Source: Vibrio sinaloensis (GTDB lineage: Bacteria; Pseudomonadota; Gammaproteobacteria; Enterobacterales; Vibrionaceae). Taken from it: a DNA stretch of 64,000 nt. Shown here one piece after another: positions 8,641-18,200 of the stretch. Numbering within the stretch: position 1 is the first letter of the stretch; every line of letters starts with the position of its first letter. Location of the stretch: NCBI RefSeq assembly GCF_000808535.1, contig NZ_JWLV01000010.1, positions 124,001-188,000 of the forward strand, written 5' to 3'. Below the pieces are notes generated by a model. That model saw only the letters and a program-made list of their open reading frames with translations, was not told where the DNA came from and ran no database searches. A program made the position numbers and the translations under genes.

Positions 8641-9663
8641 TTGTTAGCATATATTTTACGACGCCTATTATTAGTCGTACCTACCTTTTTAGGTATCACA
8701 ATCTTAATATTCGCAATTACACGTTTTGTTCCAGGTGGCCCTGTTGAGCGAATGTTGGCGAGTATGCATTCAGGATCCGATAGTGCATCGGTCAGTGTTG
8801 CTGGTAATAGTTCCGCATTATCAGAGGACCAGATTGCGGACCTGAATGCTTTTTATGGATTGGATAAACCTGTAATTGAAGCCTATTTAGATTGGTTGTC
8901 TAAAATCATCGTATTGGATTTTGGCGAGTCGACTCGTTATTACGAACCCGTCGGCGATATGATCGCTGAGCGTTTGCCTGTCTCTTTATTTTATGGCGGG
9001 ATGACATTCTTTATAAGCTATTTTATCTCTATTCCGCTTGGCTATTACAAAGCAATTAAGCACGGGTCGGTGTTTGATTCCGCTTCATCCGTATTAATAT
9101 TTGTTGGTTACGCATTGCCCGGTTATGTTGTCGGTGTCTTCTTAATTACCGTTTTTGCATACAACTTGGATTGGTTTCCAATGGGTGGCTTTGTTGGTGA
9201 TGATTTTGATGACTATGAAACCTTCTTTGAACAGTTTAAAGATATTATGTGGCACGCTGTATTGCCCCTTATCTGTTATTTGATAGGTGACTTCGCGACA
9301 TTAACAATGACAATGAAAAATAATCTGATGGAGAACATTTCCGCTGATTATATTCGAACGGCAATTGCGAAAGGTTTACCATTTAAAAAGGCGGTTAAAA
9401 AACACGCACTTCAAAATAGTTTAATTCCAATTGCGAGCCACTTTGGTAACTCATTATTGTTCTTTATGACGGGTTCATTTCTTATCGAAGTTATCTTTAA
9501 TATTGATGGCATTGGCTTGTTGGGTTATGAGTCCATTGTCGAACGTGATTACCCAGTCGTGATGGGCATCGTGGCTATTAACGCTGTGATGTTAATGGTT
9601 GGCAATATACTTTCAGATTTATGTGTAGCCGCCGCAGACCCACGAGTGAGGTTCGGATCATGA
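8641..9663 (+). CDS. Peptide ABC transporter permease, YejB/OppB-like
   Basis: First inner-membrane channel subunit of an oligopeptide importer. The start MLAYILRRLLLVVPTFLGI is characteristic of the OppB/DppB/YejB family, and the cytoplasmic EAA loop lies at about 238-266 (IRTAIAKGLPFKKAVKKHAL). About six membrane helices are visible in 340 residues. The start is TTG at 8641 with GGAG nine bases upstream; no ATG nearer the conserved N-terminus exists. Its stop overlaps the next gene (ATGA), so the operon is translationally coupled. Similarity is best to the YejB branch, which in E. coli imports microcin C and peptides. The true substrate is unknown. Confidence 0.9.
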   Translation: MLAYILRRLLLVVPTFLGITILIFAITRFVPGGPVERMLASMHSGSDSASVSVAGNSSALSEDQIADLNAFYGLDKPVIEAYLDWLSKIIVLDFGESTRYYEPVGDMIAERLPVSLFYGGMTFFISYFISIPLGYYKAIKHGSVFDSASSVLIFVGYALPGYVVGVFLITVFAYNLDWFPMGGFVGDDFDDYETFFEQFKDIMWHAVLPLICYLIGDFATLTMTMKNNLMENISADYIRTAIAKGLPFKKAVKKHALQNSLIPIASHFGNSLLFFMTGSFLIEVIFNIDGIGLLGYESIVERDYPVVMGIVAINAVMLMVGNILSDLCVAAADPRVRFGS

Positions 9664-10703
9664 TCAAATTAACACCTCTTACTCAAAAGAAAATCAAGCA
9701 CTTTAAAGAGATCAAACGCGGCTACTGGTCACTCATTATTCTCAGTACTTTTTTATTGCTCTCACTATTTGCTGAAGTATTAGTGAACAGTAAAGCATTG
9801 GTCGTTAAGTACAATGACGAGTGGTCATTCCCGGTCTTTAGTGATGTAAAGCCCGGTACAGAGTTTGGCTTGGATTATTCAAGTGAAACCGATTACCGAC
9901 AGTTAAAAGCATTATTTGATAACGAAGACAGCGGCAATTTCGTTGTGATGCCAATCGTGCCGTGGAACCCGTACGAGCAAGACTTTAGTGGTGATTTCCC
10001 TCCACTTGCTCCGAGTTTCGAAACTCAGCACTACTTGGGTACCGATGTGATCGGTCGTGACATCCTCGCGCGTCTTGTCTACGGTTTCCGTATTGCGATG
10101 GGTTTTGCACTAATGACCATGGCGGTATCTTATGCGATTGGAACCATCGTTGGCTGTTCAATGGGTTTTTTTGGCGGAAAGTTTGATTTATTCGTACAGC
10201 GACTCATTGAAGTTTGGTCAATGGTTCCGTTTCTATATGTGATCATGATTTTAGTGTCGATCACCCAGCCGACCTTTGCGCTCTTTGTCGCGATAAACGT
10301 TTTGTTTGGCTGGATGGGCATTACTTGGTACATGCGAACCATGACTTATAAAGAGTCAGCCCGAGAGTACGTGATGGCGGCGCGAGCTTTGGGCGCATCG
10401 ACCAGCCGTATTCTGCTTCATCATATTTTACCCAACACAATGGTGATGATTGTAACGTTGGCGCCATTTACTATCGCTGCAAATATCACAGCACTAACCG
10501 CACTTGACTATTTAGGTCTTGGGCTGATGCCGCCGACCCCGAGTTGGGGAGAGCTTCTCCAACAAGGTAAGTCAAACCTCGACGCTCCATGGATTGTTGT
10601 ATCGGTTGTGACTTCAATTGTCGCTGTTTTAGTGATGGTGACCTTCATAGGCGAAGCAATTCGAAGCGCATTCGACCCTAAAAAATTCACTCGCTATGAA
10701 TAG
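9660..10703 (+). CDS. Peptide ABC transporter permease, YejE/OppC-like
   Basis: Second membrane channel subunit. The 347-residue product begins at an ATG overlapping the stop of the first permease. The N-terminal KRGYWSLIILSTFLLLSLFAE helix and the periplasmic stretch with WSFPVF resemble YejE; GTDVIGRDILARLVYG and the EAA-like loop (EYVMAARALGAS) are general OppC features. Six membrane helices are expected. An open frame upstream to 9621 overlaps the previous gene and is not used. Confidence 0.92.
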   Translation: MIKLTPLTQKKIKHFKEIKRGYWSLIILSTFLLLSLFAEVLVNSKALVVKYNDEWSFPVFSDVKPGTEFGLDYSSETDYRQLKALFDNEDSGNFVVMPIVPWNPYEQDFSGDFPPLAPSFETQHYLGTDVIGRDILARLVYGFRIAMGFALMTMAVSYAIGTIVGCSMGFFGGKFDLFVQRLIEVWSMVPFLYVIMILVSITQPTFALFVAINVLFGWMGITWYMRTMTYKESAREYVMAARALGASTSRILLHHILPNTMVMIVTLAPFTIAANITALTALDYLGLGLMPPTPSWGELLQQGKSNLDAPWIVVSVVTSIVAVLVMVTFIGEAIRSAFDPKKFTRYE

Positions 10704-10730
10704 CCGCAGATTTACAAGGAAGTAATAATA

Positions 10731-12569
10731 ATGAAAAATTTCGCTAAATTGACCGCGATTGCGGCACTAGTTGGAGTCGCTTTTTCGGCTCAAGCGCAAT
10801 CTTTACCTGCTGATTTAAATTGGATTACTAACGATTCAGAGCCGTTATTCGCTTCTTCTGAGGCTCAACGCGGTGGGACGTTACGCACCTTTATGATTAG
10901 TTTCCCACAGACGCTGCGAAGCGTGGGGCCAGATGCAAACTCAGGTCTTCGTCACTACTTTATGGACGGTGCTCCAAAGCTTGCGCAGCGCCACCCTAAT
11001 ACCGGTAAATGGATTCCGCAACTAGCCAAGTCTTGGGCATTTTCGGACGACAACAAAACGGTTTACTTCCAGCTAGACGAAAACGCGAAATGGTCAGATG
11101 GTGAAAAGATTACCGCAGATGACTATGTGTTCATGCTCCAGTACTACCGTTCCAAAGATATTGTCGATCCTTGGTACAACGACTTCTTCAGTAATTCAAT
11201 CACCAATGTGACTAAGATTAACGATTACACCATCGCGGTTGAAACAGACGTCGAGCAGAGCCAAGACGCATTGATGGTGTTAATCAATATGCCAAGTAAT
11301 GGTTTTCAGCCTCGCCCTGAACATTTCTTCAAAGGGGGCAAAGATGAAAACGGCGATGGTATGGTCGACAACTTCGTTCGTCAGTACAACTTTAAGAGCG
11401 AGCCAACAGCAGGACCTTACTACCTAGACAAGGTCAAAAAAGGTAAAAGTGTCACGTTTAAACACGTTGGCGACGACTGGTGGGGCTATTCAAACCGCTA
11501 CTACCAAAACCGTTACAACGTCGACAAAATCAGAATCAGCGTGATTCGAGATTTCGACATCGCTTTAAAGCACTTCGAAAAAGGTAAGCTTGATTACTTC
11601 GACATGATTTTGCCAGAGTATTGGCACGGTAAGTCTGATTCGCAAGCCTCTAAAGATGGCTATATCCAGAAATTTTGGGGATTCAACCAAATGCCTCAAG
11701 GCGCTGGTGGTTTGTGGATGAACACCGCTAAGCCTTTATTGGATGACATCAATCTTCGCAAAGGGATTATGTTTGCCACTGACTACGATGGCATGATCGC
11801 CAATATTATGAGAGGCGATTACTCACGTAAGCCACACGGTCTTGGTTTCGGTCATGGTGAGTACGACAAAGCTGACAATAAAGCCCCTGAGTTTAACCCA
11901 AGTAAAGCTGCCGAGTTTTTTGCTCAAGCTGGTTTTAACAAAATCGGGCCAGATGGCATTCGCGTAAATGACAAAGGTGAGCGTCTATCTTTCGCGATTA
12001 CCTATGGCTACAACACGTGGACACCACGTATTGCGTACCTAAAGGAACAAGCTAAGTTAGCGGGTCTAGAGTTTACTTTGAATCTAGTCGATGGTTCCTC
12101 AGCGTTCAAATACATCCTAGAGAAAAAACATGAGTTGGCTTTCCTTAACATGGGATCGGGTGAAATTCCGGCTTACTGGGAGTATTTGCACTCTGACAAT
12201 GCCAACAAGCCACAGACCAACGCGCACACCAACTACAGCAGCCCAGAGCTCGATAAACTCATCGAAGCCTATGACGCTGAGTTTGACCAGCAAAAACGCT
12301 ACGCCCTGTCGCATCAAATCCAAGACTACGTTACGGAAGCGAACATTATCGTCCCTGGTTACATGGTGCCTTACTCTCGCGCAATACACTGGCGCTGGAT
12401 CAAGTATCCAGAAAGCCCAATGACCAAGAAAACAGAAAGCATTTTCCACCCAATGGACATCGCAAACTTCTGGATCGACAAGAGCGAGAAAAAAGAAACA
12501 GAACAAGCAATGAAAAAGGGGACCACTTTCCCTGCTGTCAGCGTTGTTGACGACAAGTTTAAGCTGTAG
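10731..12569 (+). CDS. Extracellular peptide-binding protein, YejA-like
   Basis: Periplasmic binding subunit of the importer. Residues 1-22 are a signal peptide ending AQA; the mature protein belongs to the SBP_bac_5 (OppA/DppA) group and is most like YejA, with the AQRGGTLRTFMISFPQTLRSVGPDAN opening region. At 612 residues it is close to YejA in length. It has no lipobox and so should be soluble in the periplasm. It is gene three of the operon, 27 bases after the second permease. Family members bind oligopeptides or peptide antibiotics; the ligand here cannot be read from sequence. Confidence 0.9.
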   Translation: MKNFAKLTAIAALVGVAFSAQAQSLPADLNWITNDSEPLFASSEAQRGGTLRTFMISFPQTLRSVGPDANSGLRHYFMDGAPKLAQRHPNTGKWIPQLAKSWAFSDDNKTVYFQLDENAKWSDGEKITADDYVFMLQYYRSKDIVDPWYNDFFSNSITNVTKINDYTIAVETDVEQSQDALMVLINMPSNGFQPRPEHFFKGGKDENGDGMVDNFVRQYNFKSEPTAGPYYLDKVKKGKSVTFKHVGDDWWGYSNRYYQNRYNVDKIRISVIRDFDIALKHFEKGKLDYFDMILPEYWHGKSDSQASKDGYIQKFWGFNQMPQGAGGLWMNTAKPLLDDINLRKGIMFATDYDGMIANIMRGDYSRKPHGLGFGHGEYDKADNKAPEFNPSKAAEFFAQAGFNKIGPDGIRVNDKGERLSFAITYGYNTWTPRIAYLKEQAKLAGLEFTLNLVDGSSAFKYILEKKHELAFLNMGSGEIPAYWEYLHSDNANKPQTNAHTNYSSPELDKLIEAYDAEFDQQKRYALSHQIQDYVTEANIIVPGYMVPYSRAIHWRWIKYPESPMTKKTESIFHPMDIANFWIDKSEKKETEQAMKKGTTFPAVSVVDDKFKL

Positions 12570-12582
12570 GTAAGGGTAGTAA

Positions 12583-13443
12583 ATGAATCGCGAAACGGTG
12601 TTAACAGTAGAAGACTTAGAAGTTGAATTCCAGACCGATGACGGGAAGGTAAAAGTTCTGCACGGTGTTAGTTTCGATGTTCAGAAAGGTCGTACGCTGG
12701 GGCTCGTGGGAGAATCTGGTTGTGGGAAAAGTGTGACTTCTATGTCGATCATGGGGTTGTTGCCAAAACCTTATGGTCAAGTAGTTGGTGGACGAATTCT
12801 CTATAAAGGCACCGACCTTTTACAGCTTCCAACAAAACGTATGTACGAAATGCGTGGTGACGCCATTTCCATCATATTTCAAGATCCAATGACGGCGCTG
12901 AATCCTGTGCATACCATAGGCAAACAGATCATGGAAGTCTTGGAACTGCATAGACCGGAGCTGGAAAAAGCACAGCGCTATGCTTATGCGATTGAAATGT
13001 TGGAGAAAGTTAAAATCCCAATGCCCGAAAAGCGGGTCGATGAGTATCCACATAACCTGTCAGGCGGTATGCGTCAGCGCGTTATGATTGCAATGGCACT
13101 TGCGTGTAAACCTGATGTTCTGATTTGTGATGAGCCGACAACAGCGCTTGACGTGACGGTTCAGGCATCAATTCTAGAGTTGATGCAAGAGCTTCAGCAA
13201 GAAACGGGCATGGCGATGGTTTTTATTACCCATGACTTAGGGGTTGTTGCAGAGATTTGTGATGATGTGGCCGTCATGTATGGTGGCCGCATTGTCGAAA
13301 AAGCGGATGTGTTTGACCTTTTTGATAGGCCACAACATCCATATACCAAAAGATTGTTGGGGTTGATGCCGAGTTTAGATCATCAACCAAAACAAATGAT
13401 CGATATACAGCCAATTGATCCAAGTATTTTCCAGAGTAACTAG
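12583..13443 (+). CDS. Peptide ABC transporter ATP-binding protein, OppD/DppD-like
   Basis: First ATPase of the importer, on the cytoplasmic face. Walker A GESGCGKS at 43-50, signature LSGGMRQR and Walker B VLICDEP are intact, and the C-terminal [13 protein letters not shown] is the oligopeptide-type C-terminal extension (oligo_HPY). It is 286 residues, short for OppD (about 330) because that extension is trimmed, and it lacks the cysteines of the OppD iron-sulfur site. In E. coli yej both ATPase halves are fused in YejF; here they are two genes. Confidence 0.93.
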   Translation: MNRETVLTVEDLEVEFQTDDGKVKVLHGVSFDVQKGRTLGLVGESGCGKSVTSMSIMGLLPKPYGQVVGGRILYKGTDLLQLPTKRMYEMRGDAISIIFQDPMTALNPVHTIGKQIMEVLELHRPELEKAQRYAYAIEMLEKVKIPMPEKRVDEYPHNLSGGMRQRVMIAMALACKPDVLICDEPTTALDVTVQASILELMQELQQETGMAMVFITHDLGVVAEICDDVAVMYGGRIVEKADVFDLFDRPQHPYTKRLLGLMPSLDHQPKQMIDIQPIDPSIFQSN

Positions 13444-13451
13444 GGGGAGTG

Positions 13452-14258
13452 ATGCAAGAAGTATTAAGAATCGAGAACTTAAAGCAGCACTTTATCTCAG
13501 GAAAGCGACTTTTATCAAAGGGGTATACGATCAAGGCCGTCGATGGTGTTTCTTTCTCAATTGACCGAGGAAAAACGCTGGGGTTGGTTGGTGAGTCAGG
13601 CTGCGGAAAAAGTACCTTAGGGCGCACCATTTTAAAGCTGTTTGAGCCAACCGAGGGAAAAATTTATTTCGAAGGGAGGGACATTACGCGTTTATCTGCA
13701 AAAGATATGCGCCCACTACGTAAAGAAATGCAAATCGTCTTTCAAGACCCAATGGAGTCTCTTAACCAGAGGCATACAATTGGCATGATTTTGGAAGAGC
13801 CGTACGTTATTCACAACATGGGTACGGCGGTAGAAAGAAAACAATGGGTATTGGAACTATTGGATAAAGTGGGGCTACCGAGAGAAGCCGTAAATCGTTA
13901 CCCTCACGAGTTTTCTGGTGGACAAAGGCAACGTATTGGTATCGCAAGAGCGATAGCACTCAAGCCTAAATTATTGATCTGTGATGAGTCTGTATCTGCA
14001 CTTGATGTGTCGGTTCAGGCGCAAATAATCAATTTATTATTGTCTCTTCAAAAAGAAATGAACCTAGCGATGATCTTTATTTCTCATGACCTTTCGGTTG
14101 TTAGGCAAGTTTCAGATGAAGTCGCGGTTATGTATTTTGGTAAAGTCGTTGAATATGGCCGCGCACAAGAAATATATAACTCACCAGAAAATGATTATAC
14201 CAAGACATTATTGTCAGCGATTCCAATTACGCACCCAAGCCAACGTAAGCGTGGCTAA
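13452..14258 (+). CDS. Peptide ABC transporter ATP-binding protein, OppF/DppF-like
   Basis: Second ATPase, 268 residues, with Walker A GESGCGKS (47-54), signature FSGGQRQR and Walker B LLICDES. The first ATPase ends at 13443, and AGGGGG (13442-13447) leads into the ATG at 13452; a GTG at 13449 is possible. The [14 protein letters not shown] stretch is usual for OppF-type subunits. It closes the five-gene transporter operon; two hairpins follow. Confidence 0.93.
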   Translation: MQEVLRIENLKQHFISGKRLLSKGYTIKAVDGVSFSIDRGKTLGLVGESGCGKSTLGRTILKLFEPTEGKIYFEGRDITRLSAKDMRPLRKEMQIVFQDPMESLNQRHTIGMILEEPYVIHNMGTAVERKQWVLELLDKVGLPREAVNRYPHEFSGGQRQRIGIARAIALKPKLLICDESVSALDVSVQAQIINLLLSLQKEMNLAMIFISHDLSVVRQVSDEVAVMYFGKVVEYGRAQEIYNSPENDYTKTLLSAIPITHPSQRKRG

Positions 14259-14299
14259 TATAATAATATAACGTTTCATATTTTTGCTTGTTAATAAAT

Positions 14300-14323
14300 A
14301 TCAGAGCTAAAAAGAGCTCTGAT
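14300..14323. repeat. Nine-base hairpin downstream of the transporter operon
   Basis: Perfect arms 14300-14308 and 14315-14323 with a six-base A-rich loop. No T tract follows, so it is not a classical terminator. Confidence 0.6.
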
Positions 14324-14334
14324 GGATTCCTGCA

Positions 14335-14360
14335 CTCAAAATAAAGTGATGTATTTTGAG
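14335..14360. repeat. Second nine-base hairpin before the outer-membrane gene
   Basis: Perfect arms 14335-14343 and 14352-14360 with an eight-base loop, only eleven bases after the first hairpin. Its role may be mRNA stability, attenuation or protein binding. Confidence 0.55.
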
Positions 14361-14403
14361 CGTCGGATTTTTAATGAGAGTTAATATTCATGGAAGTTAA
14401 CAT

Positions 14404-15237
14404 ATGCAGAACACAATCAAGTGTCGGCAAAGGACAATAGCTCTCGCTGTCTCAGTATTATTATCATCAGCTTGTTTTGCTGAAGAAAATAGTGAACAGC
14501 AAGAGGAGAAATCTGTTTGGTCAGATTTCGGAGGAAGCTTGTCCCTTTCTTATGACACAAATATATATCATCCAGATGATTACCGCTCTGTGAGAAGTCT
14601 TTCTTGGAGCGGAAGTTTAAATTATACATTCTCAGATAACATTAGCGCTTTTATGTCCTCTGGTGGGTATCGAGCATACGAAAATGAAACTGGAGATTTT
14701 GCGACAGATTCAGTTATCGGTGCAAGTTATTCGAGTTTATATGAATTTGGAGAAACAGGAAAAATAGGAGCGAATGGGCAATTTACTATCCCTACCTCTG
14801 AAGCTTCGCGCAAAGACGAATTGCAAACCGCTTTCCGTCTCGCAATACCTGTTTCTATGAAACCTTGGGGAGTAAACGTCTCTATTACTCCAAGGCTTAG
14901 AAAAAACTTTCACAAATATAAAACGGCAGGTGGTCGCTCATTAACCGAGTGGACTTACTCTGTTTCATCGAGTGTAAGTAAATCTTGGGAATCATTGACG
15001 CTCGGTATTTCAGCCCTAGGTGGAAATACCATCAGCTATCAAGGAACAAGGAGAACGAGTTGGACCTATGGAGGCTCATTATTTGGAAGTTACCGCTTTA
15101 CAGATAATTGGTCAGCTTCTTTATCGGCATCGACATCGGGTGTTTACCAAGATGCGGAAAGAGGCACATTAGGCAACATCGATTTATTCGATCAAGACAA
15201 CGCGTCTTATCGAGCAACCGTTACTTTCTCCTTCTAG
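14404..15237 (+). CDS. Predicted outer-membrane beta-barrel protein, unknown family
   Basis: The function is not recognised. The 277-residue product starts with a basic region and a hydrophobic signal peptide ending near CFA (about 26). The mature part is a series of alternating polar/hydrophobic strands rich in S, G, Y and W (for example GGSLSLSYDTNIY and YGGSLFGSYRFTDNWSASLSAS) and ends in YRATVTFSF with a terminal phenylalanine, the outer-membrane assembly signal. A barrel of roughly ten to twelve strands is plausible. It lies 22 bases before the metalloprotease gene and after the peptide transporter, so it may be a pore or partner for that protease. Confidence 0.75.
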   Translation: MQNTIKCRQRTIALAVSVLLSSACFAEENSEQQEEKSVWSDFGGSLSLSYDTNIYHPDDYRSVRSLSWSGSLNYTFSDNISAFMSSGGYRAYENETGDFATDSVIGASYSSLYEFGETGKIGANGQFTIPTSEASRKDELQTAFRLAIPVSMKPWGVNVSITPRLRKNFHKYKTAGGRSLTEWTYSVSSSVSKSWESLTLGISALGGNTISYQGTRRTSWTYGGSLFGSYRFTDNWSASLSASTSGVYQDAERGTLGNIDLFDQDNASYRATVTFSF

Positions 15238-15259
15238 AAATAAAAAATAAGGACATATT

Positions 15260-18200
15260 ATGGCATTAAAAAGATTAGCACTGGCGTCTGCCGTAACCGC
15301 AATATTAGCGGGCTGTGGCGCGGACGATCAGTCGTACGAGTATGTAGATAGAGATACCAAGGAAATTCAGGTTAAAGACCTAAAAGATGGCAGATGGTTT
15401 TATGTACCAACCACAGGTGCAGCGCCACGATTTGCACTTAACCAATTTCCATTCTTACAAGGTATGGGGCGTTACGTCGAACTGTGTTTTACCAAAACTG
15501 GTCTCGAAGTGCGTGCGTTTGATAAAAACTACCCTGACTCTAACCTTCCAAAAGATAGCAATAACTACTGTGTTGATCAGGATAACCTAGTCGGAAGTGA
15601 TGATTCTCTAAACTTTGCCCAAGTACTTGAAATTCCGGGTGACTTTGCTGCTTATCGTTGTGCCGAGGACGCTTACGACGACTGTACAAACAAAGAAGAA
15701 ATCAATAGTGACGCAAGCTTGGATTACCGCAAGAAAACGCACTTTACACCCAAGCCCGAAAGCTTAATCGTTTCGGAGTTCAACTATGAAGATCTTTTTG
15801 GATTAACCGATGGTATCACTGAACAAGGTACGCCAAAACTCGTCTCTTGGGAGTTTGATCCAGCAAGTGGTGTTTTAAACTTTGAACTAGAGAGAACGTT
15901 TAGAGTTGATCTAGATAATATTTCGGATTACATCAACTTTTCAACGAAAGCCGGGCTAGAAGAAGCATTGGTAGACGGGGCGTTTAAATCTCGCTTTTAC
16001 TACTCGTTAGTCCATGAGAGCGTAGTCGCTTCTGAAGGTTACCAACCGATTATGTATCCTGTTGGAGATGAAAACGATATTGGTTTCTTTACCACACAGA
16101 CCAAGCGATTAAACCCAATCACAAACAAGTATGATCGTGATGTGGTTTATCTAAATCGTTTCAATCCAGATGAAAGCATAAAGTACTATCTAACAGACAA
16201 TTTCTTTGAGCCAAAGAACAAAATTTTCTTAGACGCGACTATTGAGACCGTGAATAAGATGAATCAAGCGTTACAACTGTTTGGTAATGATTCCGGTAAG
16301 CCGCCTATTGAGATTGTCAATAAATCTGAGGGTGCGGGTGTTCACCCTGGTGACTTACGTTATAACATCATCAACTTAGTTGACGAACCATTAGCGAATG
16401 GTCTGCTTGGATACGGTCCTTCTGTAGCAAACCCAATGACTGGCGAAATTATTAAAGCACACGTGAACCAGTATTCAGGTGTAGCTCGCACGGGAGTGCC
16501 ATATTACTGGGACAACTTAGCTCGTTTCTACAACCGAAATCAGCTCGATCTTGATGGTTTAGAACCATTGCCGGGTAAAAATACCGTTGAAGCTAAGGAA
16601 GTCACTACACGTATGGAACAGCTGTCAACGATGGCCGCTGTATCGAAGCTTGAGAACATCAACAACAATACTGTAGCACCTGACCTAACAACGGAAGAGT
16701 TGCTTGGTGATACGTCATCGCTTCAAGCTCCGACGATCTTGACCAAAGAATTCAATGACGACATGGATTTTGAAGACGTTGTTAAGGCTGAAGAAAATCG
16801 TCTATCGTTCTGGGCAGAGAATAACGTTTATCCAATTGAAGCATCATGGGTATCTTCTACCAGCAAAGCGATGCTAGACAACATCGACTTAAGAGATGAT
16901 CGCTACTTCGTCATAGAACGTGATGATAAAGGTGTTGAAACCTCGCGTACCTTAAGGCGTTGGAAGCAGTTGCCAAAAGAGCTGAAGCAAACTGTTGCGG
17001 ACGAGATTACTGTTGCAACTTACAGCAACACTTTGGTCCACGAAATTGGTCATAACGTTGGTCTTCGCCACAACTTTAAAGGCTCAAATGACAAAGCTAA
17101 CTACTACACGCTAGAGCAAGCTCATGCGTTGGGGTTGAACAATGTTCCTGCCTACAGTTCTACAATGGATTACGCGCCAAGTATGTTAGATGAGACACCA
17201 ACTTGGGGTCTGTACGATATTGCAGCGTTCAAATTTGGCTACGGCCGTAAAGTTGAGACCATTCAAGACTCGCCAACATCCGCACCAGCAGTTGTAGCTG
17301 AGCCTGAAAAAGGCGCACCTGCGGAGGAAGTAGCAGCGTATGAGCAGTATCTAGCAGATCTACAAGTCTATGAAAATAGCTTTTCTCAACGATTTGGCAA
17401 CAACAGTACAAACGAATCACTTATGGTTTGTTCCGAAGTTGCTACCCTTGATGGTGATCAAGCCGGCAAGTCACTATATAACTGTGATTTCAGTCGTTTT
17501 GATGAAGCTGCGCTTAGTGATAACCCAGAAGACTATGCGAAGACTCGCTATGGCGCACTCTATTATCTAGACAATGTGAATGATATTGAGCGTAAACACT
17601 ATGCGTTTTGTACTGATGGGAATGTCTCTCTAAACAGCGATTGTAACCGTTTTGATGAAGGTACAACGCTAGATGAGATCGTTACCTACGAATGGCAAAA
17701 TTATCTCGATAGTTATGACCGTCGAAACTTAGCAGAATACAGCACTAATGGACTGTTCTCTGCGGATTACCCTAGTTATATCATTCGACGCTTCATGGAT
17801 ATGACTTCTATCCGAGATAAGATTGAGGACCTTGAAAGAGTCGATAACATTTACACTGAGTTAGGTTATACAAACGCGACTGATAAACCAGGAGATTTCC
17901 TACTAAGGATTACTGCGGACCCGACTTATTGTAATGGACCTGGCAATCCATCAAATGAAGGTTTCTGTGACTTTGCGTACGGAGCTCAAAAAGCTGCGGC
18001 ATATTTCTTAGATGTTCTCGCAACTCCAGAGCTTCAATGTGTTATAGAAAACAGTGTTGGCGATCAAAAAGTAATATCTTTTGGTCAACTTCTAAACAAT
18101 CGTTCGTATCTGCTTCCTGCTAGCTACGATCTTATAGACGCAACCTGTTTTGATGAAGTTGCCGTTAATTTTATTGATATAGCGCATAAGGGTTATTTAC

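Noticed and set aside
12117..12506. 129-codon open frame antisense to the peptide-binding protein gene
   Set aside because: It lies fully within a clear gene, has no ribosome binding site and no recognisable protein features.
13452..14258. Walker B serine (LLICDES) as a defect in the second peptide ATPase
   Set aside because: The catalytic glutamate is present, and serine after it is common in OppF-type subunits.
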